A stretch of 64,000 nt of DNA, from the NCBI GenBank assembly GCA_013398175.1, contig VZRZ01001237.1:1-64000 (forward strand), read 5' to 3'. The position numbers and the translations under genes were made by a program. Positions 25,501-39,100 of this stretch are shown here, piece after piece; the first letter of the stretch is position 1, and each line of letters begins with the position of its first letter. Under the pieces are notes generated by a model. It was not told where the DNA came from, made no database searches, and saw only the letters and a list, made by a program, of their open reading frames with translations. The DNA comes from Climacteris rufus (taxonomy: Eukaryota > Chordata > Aves > Passeriformes > Climacteridae).

Positions 25501-27949
25501 TCTGTTTAATCTTTATAATACCCTATTTGGCCTGGTCTGAGGCTTCTCGTTTGCTCCCTGTCTGTCATCCATGCTTATCTTGGAGATGAATTAGGATCCT
25601 TTGATTTAAATAAAAGCAAATATATCCCCTTATGGCAACATCCCCTTTTCCATAATTCCAGCAGAATGTAATTAAACCTGTTGCATTTCCATGAAATCTT
25701 TCAACTCAACCAGTATGAACTATTTGATAGAGCAAAAAATGCCTTCTAGAAGATAACCCACCACAATTAGCGCACAGTTAGCTCGTTGGGGCAAGGTTTT
25801 GCTTCTCACAAATGAACTCAGGAAGCAACTACATCTCTTACAACCTATGATATTCAGGATGCATGGTTCTATCTGACTCAAGAACTTGATTTCCAGGTCA
25901 GTAACAGCACAGATAAGGGGCATTACGTTATGAAGTTTATCCATTCTCTGAATGTAGTGGCATGAAATTTAGCAAGAATGCATGGAAGGTCTGTTGTAAA
26001 TGAAAACAGAAAAATCTGTCTAGGTTATATGCTTCCAAAAATTTCTCAGCAGAGACTCAGTGAACCGAAACCAAAAATGCCCTAAGGCTGAGTCTCTCTG
26101 AACATAATCTATTCTAGGATTACAGGAACTCTTTTTGCATTAATCATTAAGGGATGAAGGTTTCTGCAGGACCCAGGACACAAATACAGAAATTAAGAGT
26201 AGGAGTGAGGGACAAAAAGGGTCACTAATGTATTTATTTAGAAAAAGAGGGTTAGAGGAAGGGGCCAGATCTGGTAAAGGTAATAGGACAGAAAAACCAA
26301 AGGAAAGAATTGGAAGGTGAGGTTATGGAGATAATGTGGTGAAATCTGAGAGGTAGGTTTCTGGTTGGATAAAATTTATATCAATTCTAGGGGAACTTTT
26401 TCTCATCCAGGTTGAAGACAAGTGTCTTTTTGCATTACTCTTTTTTTTTTTTCAGAATATCATTGCATTCTTGATTTACGTCATCCAGTTCCTTTTCCAT
26501 TATGTCTGCACTAAAATCATCACCTTTGTGAATTGTTGACATTTTTGTACTTCTTGACATTTTTCTTTTGCTGTATTTATGCTGTTTTACATAATTTAAT
26601 TAATTTGATCTTGTTCAGGAGCTTGAATACTAATTTCATTAACTTTTCCCCTAAATTCATCTTGACCTGAGCTAATAGTCTTATTTCAAATCCATTTTAA
26701 GATAAGCTGAATAAATTGTTGTTTTAATTAAGCTTTCATCGAGAGCTATTCTGAAGTTTTATTTCAAGACCTGTTAGACCGGGGTAAGTAGTATCTTTCA
26801 TCAGGCTGAGCTAGAAACTAACATTCATTTTAACCGTAAAAATACTCATCTTAAACATACTTTTCACTTTCATTTCTGACATTTCTTATCTATGTTTTAG
26901 ATTTTATTTCTTATGTTTTAAAGATTTCTGAGACACCAACAATAACTTAAAATCTGAATTTCTTCAAAGATACTTAAATCTACTGGTTTGTACACCATGA
27001 CTACACATGGCACAACTGTCACTTAAAGAAAACAGCAAAATAGGAATGCTAGGGACCAGTTACCTAATAAAACTCCTGTAATTGCACTCTTTCTGGGCTA
27101 CGTTTAGCCATTCTGCCCTGAGAAATTCTGTTTTCCTCTTTAGTAGAGCGACTAGTGGGATTTAGGTAGTGTGTTTCTGGGGGCATTGACACCAAAAGGA
27201 TTTTTCTGTTCATGAATGTTGTCAGATATGTAGAATACAAAAATTTTACATACTTTACACAGAACAGAAAATGTTTAGGAAATTATTGCATTGTGGGGAT
27301 TTTAAGCAGCTATTTGTGTGAGGGTGCTTTGGTCTTCCTTTATATTTCTAAAGGGTTCTAGATCTGAAAAATATATATTGCTTTCTTTTTTAGTAGTAAT
27401 TATCATTAGCTTTTCTATGAATAATTTTATATCCTTTTACCATTAAGAGTGTACATTCATATCATAAAATTCCTTGGATAGAGAGAAACACAAGCTTATT
27501 GAAATTTGGTTTACATTTTTATCACCTGAAATGTATTTCAAAGGAAATTTGTTTTGAAGAATGGGACAGTTAAACTGTAGAAGGAATGAGCTGAGATTTC
27601 ACAGGTAAAATCTGATTATGTATTGCGGAATTATGCAATACTAGGGAGACGTACAAATAATAATATTTCTGATATCATCGCAATAACAGAGAAGAACAAA
27701 ATAAAAGCAAACACCAATAAACAAGCAGTGTCCCAGTTCTGCCAATATTACCCCTTCTTATTGAAAACCTTTTAGACTATGGGAACAGTGGGAATAAAAA
27801 TTTTCCTACTTCTACAGTGACTAGCAAATCATGTTATTTTATTAGAAAATCTGTTTCTGATACATGATTAATGATACATCCTTATGATATCCATAAATAG
27901 CTTTACCAAGTATAATAGTATTGGTTCTCACTGAAGTAGAGTTCAGCAG
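22561..27949. other. Intergenic DNA, mostly nothing recognised
   Basis: AT-rich desert. The only notable item is an acidic open frame at 24693-25022 on the minus strand, listed separately. Several T-runs (24064, 24212, 26442) are present. No gene recognised. Confidence 0.55.
24693..25022 (-). other. Unassigned acidic open frame, about 109 codons
   Basis: The frame is open from just after a TAG (25023-25025) to its stop at 24693. It has no ATG near its beginning. The predicted peptide is rich in Asp, Glu and Ser (for example LSEDWNLEITDGDTWGSSTD) and is unlike the Ile/Lys/Phe-rich peptides that AT-rich noncoding DNA usually yields. No family recognised. It could be a fragment of a decayed retrocopy or old viral or transposon protein, or an exon of an unknown transcript, or chance. 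No splice sites could be argued with confidence. Confidence 0.2.
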
Positions 27950-28395
27950 CCCNCTGTCCCTCTCACATTCTCCCCCATCAAGGGGCAGGGAGTGGGTAAG
28001 ACCTTGGGAGGGAAAACAAGCAGGCCAGCTGACCCAAAGGAACCAAAGGGATATTCCATACCATATGACGTCAGCTCAGATATAAAAGCCAAGAGAGAGA
28101 GAAGGAAGGGGGGGCATTCTTTAATGTCTGCCTTCCAGAGGAACCACTACGTGTGCTGAGGCCCTGCTTCCCTGGACGTGCCTGAACATCGCTTGCTGTT
28201 GGGAAGTAGAGATTGACTTCTCCGTCTTTTGCTTATGCACACGCAGACCCTGCTTTTGCATTTCTGTAGCTTCAATAAAAACTGCCTTATCTCGACCCAG
28301 TGATTCATCTTGTTGTCTCCCCTCTCCCTCTGGGGAAGGGAGCTATAGAGCGGCTTAGCGGTGACCTAGCACCTAGCCAGGGACAAATCATCACA
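27950..28395 (+). mobile_element. ERVL-like avian LTR, plus orientation
   Basis: This is the same family as 6830-7309 but in plus orientation. It shares GGCCAGCTGACCCAAA, CCAAAGGGATATTCCATACC, a TATA box (28081-28086) and a polyadenylation signal AATAAA at 28274-28279. It ends near 28395 in AAATCATCACA. The 5' part is truncated or degraded near the single unknown base at 27952. No primer-binding site or coding sequence follows, so it is a solo or fragmentary LTR. Confidence 0.65.
28066..28086 (+). promoter_or_regulatory. LTR promoter: CRE plus TATA box
   Basis: A perfect palindromic cAMP-response element TGACGTCA at 28066-28073 lies 7 bases upstream of TATAAAAG at 28081-28088. Both sit where the LTR promoter should be. 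The related minus-strand copy near 7030-7060 has lost the CRE. CREB/ATF-family binding is expected from the motif; activity is not shown. Confidence 0.6.
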
Positions 28396-31136
28396 ATAAT
28401 TTACTCATTAAGGATACATTTTGTCAGAGAACTAGAATTTAAAATAGAGCTAAATAATGTTAAAGTTATCACATACTCCAGTAAAGGGTTTATACAGTCA
28501 AATTTGTATTCATACAATTCGGTCTGTAAGAGAACACAAAATAATATAGTATGGACTTCTTTGTCAGGAAGTAAAAATTTCATTACAAAAATGACTATAT
28601 TATTAGAAATTTTTCTGACCAAGGACCAAAGCAAACTCCAAAATAATGAAGTTCTTAAAGATAAATACTAAGAGGGACTTGAGCATATGTCTACTTAAAT
28701 TAAGAGTAGTCAATGCATTTGAGAAGGCAGCTTAGTTTAAAATGAGGAAAGAACATACTTATTGTATATTCCAAAACCAGTTTGTAGAACTCTGCTTGCT
28801 TTCAGATGTCATTCACTTGCCATCAATTACTAAAGAATTAGATGTTCATCAGCTTTCTAAGTATGAGGGATCAGATAGTCATCAGGTTTCTAGATGCAAG
28901 GGTTTTTCTGTCAGGAAAGAGGAATTTTGGGGGAGTGTTGTTTAGTTACTTTGGAAGGGCAAGGGTGGTGTCAAGCTTGGGGCTTTTTTTTTTTTTAATC
29001 ACAGAAAACACCTAACCATTATAATTTAGGACAGCTAAGAAATTCCTATAGCATACTTTGGAGCAGTAGGCAAGAACCACCAAGTTTGATCTATCTCAGA
29101 CTCTTTCAAATGTATGTTTTACTGCAACAATGTTCACTGGGATCCCAAAAGTTGTGTAGGCTAAGATCGAAATCTTGGTTTTGAGCAAAGAAACATTCCC
29201 TGCATCTATGTAAAGCTACAGATTTGCTGTTACTACCATTGAAATAGTCTAATTCAAGAATCATTATTAGTTTATACATAATTGCTATTAAAAAACCCAA
29301 TGCAGTTAAAATTCTTATATATAAATATAGTCTCTACATCTTTTGCTGATGTTAATGTTCTTGTTTTTTGTGCTAAAAGTGGTGGTTTCATTCGACTGAT
29401 GATGGGAAGTATTGCAATGAAAGGACTCCCAAAACTCAAGATTAAGATGGAAAAGGAGACAGAACTACAGATTATACAGTGTCACTGGTGGCATGGGTAA
29501 ATCTTATGAGACTCAGGACATATCATGTAATTGTGAATGTGAGATTTAAATGTGACTGCCACTGTCAGAACATCATTTGTTAATACCATCCTGTGCCCAA
29601 CTCCAAGCAGATATAATAAAGAAAATAAGCTCAGAATTGAATGAAACCAAAGAAGAGTTAACTGGAACAAATGCCGGATGAAGAAGCTTTCATAGGAAAA
29701 ATCATACCTTACAACTTCACTTACACAGGCAGGCTAAAAGACAATAGGCTTCCATGGCAGAATATTTTGCTTTGCCACATTTAAAATTCTCTTGTTCAAG
29801 ACAACTGTGTTATTTGATTCTTTCTTTCTGTTGTTTTGTTTTAGTTTTTGCTGTCTCACATAAAGTCATGGGCCTTATTGCCACGAGGAAAATGGTACTC
29901 TGCCTTTGAAAAAAATTGTATGCCTTGTCTGTCTGTTCATCATAAGAAAATGATGCTGTGCCTTAAACAGTTATGAAAGGGTTTCCGACCATCTACTGCA
30001 AAACAGCATTGTTGTAGGATCTCTGTGATTCTAGCTGCACTGTCCCCTCAAAGTCTCATTAACATAACTAAAACTACAATTTATTCAGTTCTTCTCAAGT
30101 GGTTTCAAAGGGGCTTATTATGTGCTTTTCCCCTTGGAGCACTAATTCACCCATTCAGTTCATCAGAGCTGCAACTCTGAGAGGGAGCACAATTACACAC
30201 CACCACAAATTGCTTAAGTACATCTAGCAGAGAGGATGCCCTTTCAATTTGTTTAAAATAACAGGTATTGATTACTGTCTCAGATAATTTCTCAAATATT
30301 TATGACTACTTTTTCTATTACTAAATTATAAATAATGAGTTTATGAAGAGATACTGTGGTTTACTTGCAGGCATGTGGATAATAATCACCTGAAGTGTCT
30401 TGCTTTGCTGCTGTTCATTTTTTGGTTCAAAGCTGCACAAAGTAACATGAAGCAACATATTTGGTCTCATAATTGAACAGCTTTCAGCTTTAAACTTAAA
30501 AGAGTGCTTTCTATTCATAAAGGTCTCCACTGCCCTTTTGTCTAATATGAAATGCTTTCCTTGATACGAGTAGAATTTTATCAACAAGGATCAATGCATT
30601 TACCTGTATGAACCTGTATGAACCTGATTGTGCTTTACTCATGTGCTCAAAGCCATGCTTAGGTGCCTCTCAAGGGATGCCCAGCCCTTTAACTATCAGC
30701 ACAGTAGGAACATGTGCAATGTGAAGTCTCAGAGAACCAAACTCAAATCTTGAGTGCCAAGCTGACCACAAACTGTTCAGGTGCTGGGGGACTCCTCAAC
30801 TTTACTGTGAAACTTAGTTTCCAAAAAGGTCTGGCATTGAAGCATAAGCTCAATACAGCGTCAGCATGAATTTTTCAGTGCCACTTGGGGTCAGAGCTGG
30901 ACATCTTTTGCACATTTTATTTAGCAACATGAGTATACATATTAGGGTTTGTAGATGTACTTGAGTTACAAAGGAAAAACTAAATATTTGTTGTTTTCTT
31001 GATGCACTTTTTTTCCCCGATAGACAATATGATTGTGGTATTTATATGCACTGAATATTTTATGCATTAATAAGACTTTTCCTGCCTTAGCATCATTATT
31101 AATTAATAAGTAATCAGGAACTGAAATAGAAAAAAA
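28396..31136. other. Intergenic DNA, no gene recognised
   Basis: AT-rich. Contains a T-run (28986-28998) and a tandem CCTGTATGAA duplication near 30604-30623. The open frame continuing out of the LTR (to 28671) shows no retroviral similarity I can recognise. Confidence 0.55.
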
Positions 31137-31334
31137 GTGAGAAAGAAAGAGAGAGAAATAAAAAAGAGAGAGGGAAGGAGGGAAGGAGGGAAAGAAGGGG
31201 GGAAAGAAGGAGGGAAAGNNNNNNNNNNNNNNNNNNNNNNNNNNNNNNNNNNNNNNAGGAAGGAAGGAAGGAAGGAAGGAAGGAAGGAAGGAAGGAAGGA
31301 AGGAAGGAAGGAAGGAAGGAAGGAAGGAAGGAAA
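31137..31334 (+). repeat. Polypurine (GGAA)n array with assembly gap
   Basis: Degenerate GA/GGA-rich purines at 31137-31218, 38 unknown bases at 31219-31256, then about 19 near-perfect GGAA units at 31257-31334. The gap indicates that the true array length is unresolved. Confidence 0.95.
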
Positions 31335-33039
31335 ATAGATGTGTTTTAGATGTGTTTAAACTGTAATGATCCTCTAGGCAGAGAAAGTAATTGAAACATT
31401 TGACAATGAATACTGACTCAAGTATTTCCTCTTTAGATATGCAAAACAATACATGAAACTTTGCTTGTCTATCAACTTTCCATAACGTGAGAGAGGTGTT
31501 TCTTTTCGCAGTTGGCTACCTATCAGCCATCATTGTCTACTGCAAATAATTCAAATGGGAGATATACAGACCCATGGGATGCCTGAAAAAACAGTTTTAT
31601 ATGAAGATTTTTTTCAAGCTTTTTCATGTTTCTTAACACAGACTGGGATTGGATAAGGAAACTGTACTGTATTTTTTCTTTTCAGCTCAGAGGAAGGACT
31701 ACACTCTTGCTATAATGTTTCTCTTAGCACTTAGTTTTTCTCTAATGTATTTATTCCCACTCTTTACTGATTTTAGGTGCACAATGCTTTGCCTTTTTAT
31801 GATAGAAATTAGCCTAATTACATGTTACAAGTGTTTAATTCATTAAGATTTCTTTCCAAGGTTGTTTTATTGTTGTCATGGTTTATTTTCTTTTCTATTC
31901 TTCTGTTTATATCTAGGCATGTTATAAATGTGTTAAGCAGTTTAATATTTCATTTTTTCCACAGTTCTTGCAAAATACTTTGTATAATAGCCTAAAATTA
32001 ATCTAATTTTCTCAAAAACTTATTTTTAAAATGTCACATTTGATTACAAATCTCAAATATTTCTTGTGTTATTTTAAATGCTTATTATTTTCTTTCTTTC
32101 CTTTATAGTGTCTTTAGTATTTCCTTTGTGAATAGGGCCACTTGGGATAGACTATGCTGTCGGGTTGCTTTTAAAGTTTTACAGAAATACTATGGACAAG
32201 TTCTGGAACTCCAGGTGAAAACCACCACCACCACCTTCAGACTCCTGGTATCCACATATGCTTTATCATCTGGTTTCTGGGTATGCATGGAATTTGTGTA
32301 TACAAGTAAGAAGACTACAAGAGCACCAACCAATCCAGGCAATCAGTACAATGTAGGACATAACAAAGCATGTTTGCAATTTGGATCAGTTTATGCATAC
32401 TCTTTAAAGAAATTGAGGCCACCCCGTACTGTTGTATTTCTCAAAAGAAGGAAGGTTCATCAAGTTGTTATTATAAAAACAGCTTCTTTATGCACAGTAT
32501 TTAGTGATCAGACATATGAAGCTCTCAAGCTAAACTCTTAGCTCAGAAACTCTTATCTTAGAAATTTTGGTAATGAAAGCGCTAGAATTCTCTGTCAGTT
32601 CTCCTTCCTCCTGTGTGCCCACTTTTTATTCACAAGCCATAGTTGGGATATAATAACTTTTATTTCAATTTCAATATAGGTATTTCATTATAAAACCAGA
32701 TAGATCTGATTTTATAACAGGTATATAGTATGTTTGTACCTGTTCTCTAGAAATAAAAAAAAAAAGTAATAAAACCAAACAAATAAATTAAACAACAACA
32801 ATAAAAAAATCACAAACAACAACAAAACTCTAAATCCATATTTCAGTGGAAGATTTATAAAAAAAAATTTTCCTACTGTATTGGTCTATCAAGTAATTTT
32901 ATACAGTTAATTATACTTCAGAAACAGACTTCAACATTTAATAGTGTATTTCTTGCAGTCTTTGATTGACCTGGAAATAAAAAAAAATAATGCCACTCAT
33001 TTAAGGTTCTGTTTTTTTCTTTTTTTTTGTTGTGGTTTC
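31335..33039. other. Intergenic DNA, no gene recognised
   Basis: AT-rich. A 137-codon open frame at 32128-32541 on the plus strand starts at GTG rather than ATG and matches no family I recognise. An A-rich AAC/AAT stretch lies at about 32755-32830. Confidence 0.5.
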
Positions 33040-33104
33040 TTTTCTCAGATGAGTTCTGTTTAAACTCTGTTTAAACTCATCTGTTTTCTCAGATGAGTTC
33101 TGTT
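33040..33104. repeat. Compound direct and inverted duplication
   Basis: A 21-bp sequence ending AGATGAGTTCTGTT occurs twice without mismatch (33040-33060 and 33084-33104). The 23-base spacer holds a second copy of CTGTTTAAACTC (33056-33067 and 33067-33078) and AACTCATCTG (33074-33083), the inverse of CAGATGAGTT in both flanking copies. Confidence 0.9.
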
Positions 33105-36100
33105 ATTTGCCTAAATAAGCCTGACTGACATGGTTTTACTGACAGTTCTAAAATTACACTGGACTAAAGCAGACAAGCACTTTAAGTGGTTAGAATAAAC
33201 ACTGCACACTTTACAATGTGTGTTGCTGCAAGCAAACAATTTAGGTGCTAACATAACTCAGCTTCTAGTTCGAGATTTGTTTTTCTCTGTTGTCAGGAAA
33301 TCTTAATGAAGGAGGAGTAGAAAAAAAATCTTTGCCTAGGAATTTGTAGTGCAGACAAGACAATGCATAGAACTCCCCTCTATCTGAACCAATTAATTTA
33401 TTACTATGATGCCAAGCAGGACTAAAGAAATCACACTGGCTAGGGATGCTTTCCATTATTTCTTCTTTCTATCAGACATCTTCTATTAGATTTAATAGAA
33501 TCTTCTCCAAGAGCAATTTACCAACCACAAAATTGTGTTACAATTTAGTTTGTGTTGCTCTTCCTCAGTTAATTCATTTGGTAACCTTTGTTATGCATTA
33601 TTTTAAAGGTCATAATCACATTTGCATGAATCCTAGAAGAGTGAATAAGAGAAATAGAAAAATTTTCCTTTATTTCTATCTTTCATTGAAGCCAAATCAC
33701 TAGCAAGATAGAACTGTGTAAAAACTACAATTTAACACTAGTGTGTTTTTTATTCAATGATTAATGTTGGTCTGTATTTTTCCAACGGGCTTTTACACCA
33801 ACATACAGAATCTGTAATACTGGCACTACCCCAGATGTCAAAATGTCCCCATACAAAGAATCACCCACTCTGCCACAGGGGTTTATGAAGAAATGGGGTT
33901 GACTATTTCAGGGCCTGTGTATGGCTCATTTCACTCACAATCTCTCAAGTGGTAACCAGGCTGTCAGAAGCATCTTGGAAACTATTTTTCTGCATGTCTC
34001 TTACTCAAAAGGAAGTTTTCAAATAGCAAGGAAAACTGAATTTAAAGAAGCACTGACAATATTAATTTTCCTACCCCAAGGGATGGCTGTCATGCAACGT
34101 CTTTAGCTGTCTCCCTAATGTCAGGCATGGTGATTCTCCTCTCAGCCCCCTGGGGATTCAGTGGTCTAAGAGAAGATGAGAAATGGTAAAGAATGAAGGG
34201 CTGTCTCTGCCAATTTGCAAGTCAGAATTCATTTAATCCTACTTTTCTTATTATGTGAAGAAAGAGCAGAAGGCTGGCACTAAGAAGGTAGAGTCCTGGT
34301 GGCATCACTCTCTTGTCTACCTGCAAAATGCTGAGCACATCCTGCTATCCAAATTATTAAATTGGATTGAAAATGTAGGAAAAAATTAACTTCTTCAACC
34401 TCTTTATTTACTTGTTATTTAATTTTAGATCTTTAATTGGCATAAAGGGATCAATGAAGTATTTGATTGCAGGTGTTTGTGATTCAGCAGTTTTATAAAG
34501 CTGGAAGAAATAAATAATTAGCTTTGAGGAGCAGGTAATTCTAAATGCAAGAGCAAGGTGTCCATGTAACTTCATCATTATTTGGCACTCATGACTCTTA
34601 GCAAAGAACTTGCTAACTTGCCAGCAGGCTTGAAGCCCTCCCTTTTGTAGTTCGTAAGTGTGAAGGGACAAGAGAATATACCTGGACCAGAAGTAATTTC
34701 AGAAAGTTCCATTATACACATGGTCCTCTGCACTCTGGTGGTCTGCCCAAAGAATCTGTGGACCAGTTAATCCAGCCCAGAGCTGGATTAATTCTAAACA
34801 CTGAACACAATACTTCATTGTAACTATAAGGCTCATTTTTGATCGAGCAGAGTCAAGGAATATGCTCCATGACAATGGAGATGCTCGTTATAAGGAAGCT
34901 TTCCTCCCTTGTTGGTTGGCTGAAATGTGGTACATAGAAATTGAACCTTGTACAATCAGACCATGCACTTGTTAAATAATAATTTTCATTACACAAATTT
35001 GATCTCATAATTTCTACTGCAGGGATATTTTTAATTGGTAAATACATCTACTGTAACACTATCTGCAGCAATATAATTTTTAAAGTCAAGGATTTTTGTT
35101 TTCAAAAGTTCTCTACATATTCTGGCGGCACAAGGAGAGGATGAATATATCATGAAACAGATGAGCAGCTGTAATATGATTTCACTTGTTTTCAGTAATA
35201 TATTTCGAAAGCACTGTCATAACACCTGTCAGTATTAGTATGTTCTGTCAAGTCATAGCATACATTTTAAGCCTAATATATTCATAGTTTTTTTTGTTGT
35301 TATTGTTTTAGTTTTTTTAATTTTTTTTTTTTGGCTGTTTGGTTGTTTTTATTGTATATGTGTTTTATTTATCAAGAATTGCCAAATATTATGTTAAAAC
35401 TAGTGGGAAACCAATGAAGGCCTCATATAACTTTGTATATCAAAGCTGCCATATATAAATAATTAGATTTTTTTTTCAGCTGCCAAAGATGTTAATAAAA
35501 AAATTAGAAATTATACTGAAGTGGTTTTGCAGTTATTATAAAACATATTCTGGGAAATTAGAATGCAGCAGCATTCTGGGGATGTTGGTCTAGAATTGAG
35601 GCATCTAGAAATATTAAGTAGTGCTTTTCATTTCGGCAAAGGGCAAGCACTAATTTGCATTCTTTTATGGCTCTTCCTACGAGCAGATCAACAAAGCAAT
35701 GTTGGCTCCAGTCCTGACAATTCTGGCTGATGGCCTCACTTCCCTGGATGCATGGTGTGTGACTCATGCATTTACAAAGTGTATGAGGATAAAGGGATTC
35801 ATCCTGCATCCATTGACTTCAGTGGGACAGCATCAAACACAAAGATCCATTGAAATTCAGTGGGACTTAGAATCCTAAGTAAGGCTGTACAAGAAACTGA
35901 TCCTTTGATTGTGCCATTGAATTTTTTAATTAGGAATAAAAGAGGAGAAAGTGGGATGATTAGAAACATATCTGTGCTTATTTTCATAGAAATATCAAAG
36001 ATTAAAGAAAACATTGCATTTTCCCTGCATCCAATTCTCATTGTACAGGGGGAAAGAAAACCATTTAAATTTTTATTAATTTAAAAAGTTTCAAACAGAA

Positions 36101-39100
36101 AAATATGTTTAAAAAGATAAATATTTCACTTTTACAATGTCAATTCCAATATAATTTTCAATATTTCACTTTGAAACCCTCAATTTAAATACATTTTTTC
36201 ACTGAATCTATTGGTGAATTGTTTCAGTCTCTCCAGATTTCATATTTTTAAAATATATATTTTACAGAAGAGCTCTTCATACTAGATTGCATCATAACGT
36301 TGGGACATGCAGATTGCTTCCTTACTGAAGATAACTTGCTTTGAGGTAAGGTTTTGTCCTTCTTTCAGTGTAATCCCGTCACTCAGAGATTCCTACTCTT
36401 GCTGCATAGTTGGCATCCAAAGATGTTACTGAATCATCCCACCTTTTTAAAATGAAGTGTGCACAGATTTTGTCTTAAATAATACCTCAGGCTGTAAACT
36501 GTGCTCATTCAGGATCTCTCTCAGAGAAAACTGATCAGCCTACACAACAAACAAGGTGGAAGAACCCAGGAGAAGAGAGGATAATTGGAGACATGGTGAA
36601 TTGTACTTTAGCTGGATTTTGAACAGCACACTTCTTGTGAGTCAGAGCCATTGAACAGACATTTCAATGATGTTTGGTTAAGTATTCGCACTGATTATAG
36701 TGGGATGTACCTACATGCACCCACAGTCTGGTCTTCAGACACCACAAGTTTGAACAGCTCTGTAATTTAAATACCTTGATCATTGGACTCCAGTTATTAT
36801 TTATTAGAATAATTAGAATTAATTATTTTGTTCTAGCCTAGAATTCTCTCATTCCCCTATCACTATATAGGAAAACATCATGGCTTGCAACTGTTTACAA
36901 GACTGTAGGTTTTAATTTAGAGGAGCAAAGGCTTTTTATGACTTAATGTCACCTTTGCCAGTTTTTGCTTGGTAACTGCATTCATACATTACTCCTTTGA
37001 AAGATGTTAGAACAGAGAGCTGGTATCTGGATGCCTAGGATCTTATCACAATCTCCTTGTAATCAGTCAGAGTAAAAAGTCTAAAAGAAGACAAAACATT
37101 ATCTGTCATTTGTTATCCAGATTTAGGTTAGACACTTGACAAGGCGTTTCCCAAGGGATATAAAAAAGATATTGCCAACTTTATGAACTGACTTGAAACA
37201 TCCTTATGGAGATTGTGTCTTTTCAAGCTAAGACTCTGATAAATAGCTCTGATTTCAGAATGTATTAGATGAGGAGATAAAGTGTTAAGGGACCTGTGGC
37301 ATATTACTAGTGTTAGACAAAGCTTTAACAAAAACAAGCACTAAAATACGTTATTTAACTCCTTATAACTAATTTCAGAACAGTGTAAGAACAATTAGCA
37401 AAAATAAAAAAAAATAATTTTTTCATACCATAATCTTCATATGAAATTTTAAAAAGTTAAAGACCTCTTACTATGTATGAATTTCTACATAATGGCAAAT
37501 TAACTACTCACAAAATTAAGCAATCTGCTCAAAGTTCTTGCTCTGATTTTTGAAATGCTTATAAGACTAAATTGCTCAAACCCAGGAAAGAAATTCAGAG
37601 ATGTGAAATGTTGATTAGATGAAGACACACAACTAAAAGGAGAAGCAATGGGAAATAGGGATTAAACAGGAATAAATAATATTTCAATTGGGAATTTTAA
37701 AAAAAAGACAATATAAAAGATAAATTAAATAACAAACTAACAATAAATTAATTTATTGTCCCCATTCTACTATGGAATATAAGATCTCATTTTAAGGTGT
37801 GTTGCTGAGATAGCACTATGGTTTCCCATTTACTATAAGATGTTGGAAATATTTGGGATGTTCTGATCTGCTAGGAGTGTGGCTCCATATCATCATAGAC
37901 ACCAGAGAGGAGACTCAGAGCCAGGCTGTGGAGCCTAAATTTACAAGTAAAATGGCTTTGTAAATGTTATAATCAAAGGCATATGATCAGCAAAAGCTAA
38001 GAAAGCTCCTTAGTTTCTACTTTAGGATGGATACACTGGTTCTGTAAATTCAGATAACTATGGCCTATACAATAGTCTAGATTCACATTCTGCAGTGTCC
38101 TGTGGAGCCTGAGATTGCCAGAACCTATATTTAAATATCTGAATCTGAAGAATTTATCACCCTTTTGCCACTTTTCTCAACGGATGTTTTCAGAACATAC
38201 AAGACTGTTAAAAATAGCCTTGACACAGCAGATAATGGAAATACATGACTGGATTCTCTTTCCTGAACATTCCCGCTTAATGCCTCTTGATACTTAATAA
38301 ACCTCTGTGCCTATGAGGCTAGATTATGTAGGACAAGATATATTGGAAACCTTCATAATTCCAGAGGAATATGCCCCATGGCTGGAAAATACTATCTTTT
38401 CCTGAAATCCCTTTTAGTAGGAGAAAAGGAGGTAGAGCTGTTTGCTTGCTCCAGATATGCACGTAACTCAGATTTCGAGGGCTCTTCACTGGGGTATGGA
38501 GGAAACACATTCTGCTCTAGTGATGATTTTCCCCATGTTTGATGCCAAGCTGTCTCTGTCATGTTTAACCAGCCCAGATAATGCTATTTCCATTTCCTCC
38601 TCTGAAACTCATTATCCTTCCCTGATGCAGACTTGCTTTTACACCTTGTCCTTATTCCATCTGTAGGTTTATGATCCACAGTAGCCACAAATCAATATAG
38701 AAGCTTAGACTTGTTTCTGTGTGAAAAAATATAAATCAAGAGGAACATATTTGTGGGAACAGAGAGACAGAGGAGAAGAAATCAGTGTAAGACAAGCACA
38801 CACAAGATTTTTCCAGGAAAGTATGTTTTCAAATAGTTTCAATTTGGCAATAACACATTCAAAAAGTCACATCTCCATCCCAAGGCTCCTTTCCCTGAGT
38901 TTATAAAAATAAATGTTTTAAAACATTTGTTATCATCCTTGGCTACAATATATCTGAATGCTCATCTCAGCCATACAGAGTAGTTTTATGCATGCTAGTC
39001 AGAAGTATTATCGAAAACATTGTGTTTACCTGTGCAATCCTCTAAGCATTTATAGTCATGTTGCTTTTGACTTTCAGGTGATGAATTCATTCTACCACCT

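Noticed and set aside
28300..28671. 123-codon open frame running from the LTR into flanking DNA
   Set aside because: Starts in U5 and has no gag-like sequence or primer-binding site after the LTR.
31114..31449. 111-codon Ser/Leu/Pro-rich open frame
   Set aside because: Translation of the GGAA array and of unknown bases.
32128..32541. 137-codon plus-strand open frame
   Set aside because: Begins at GTG, contains low-complexity Thr run, no family recognised; not enough to call a gene.
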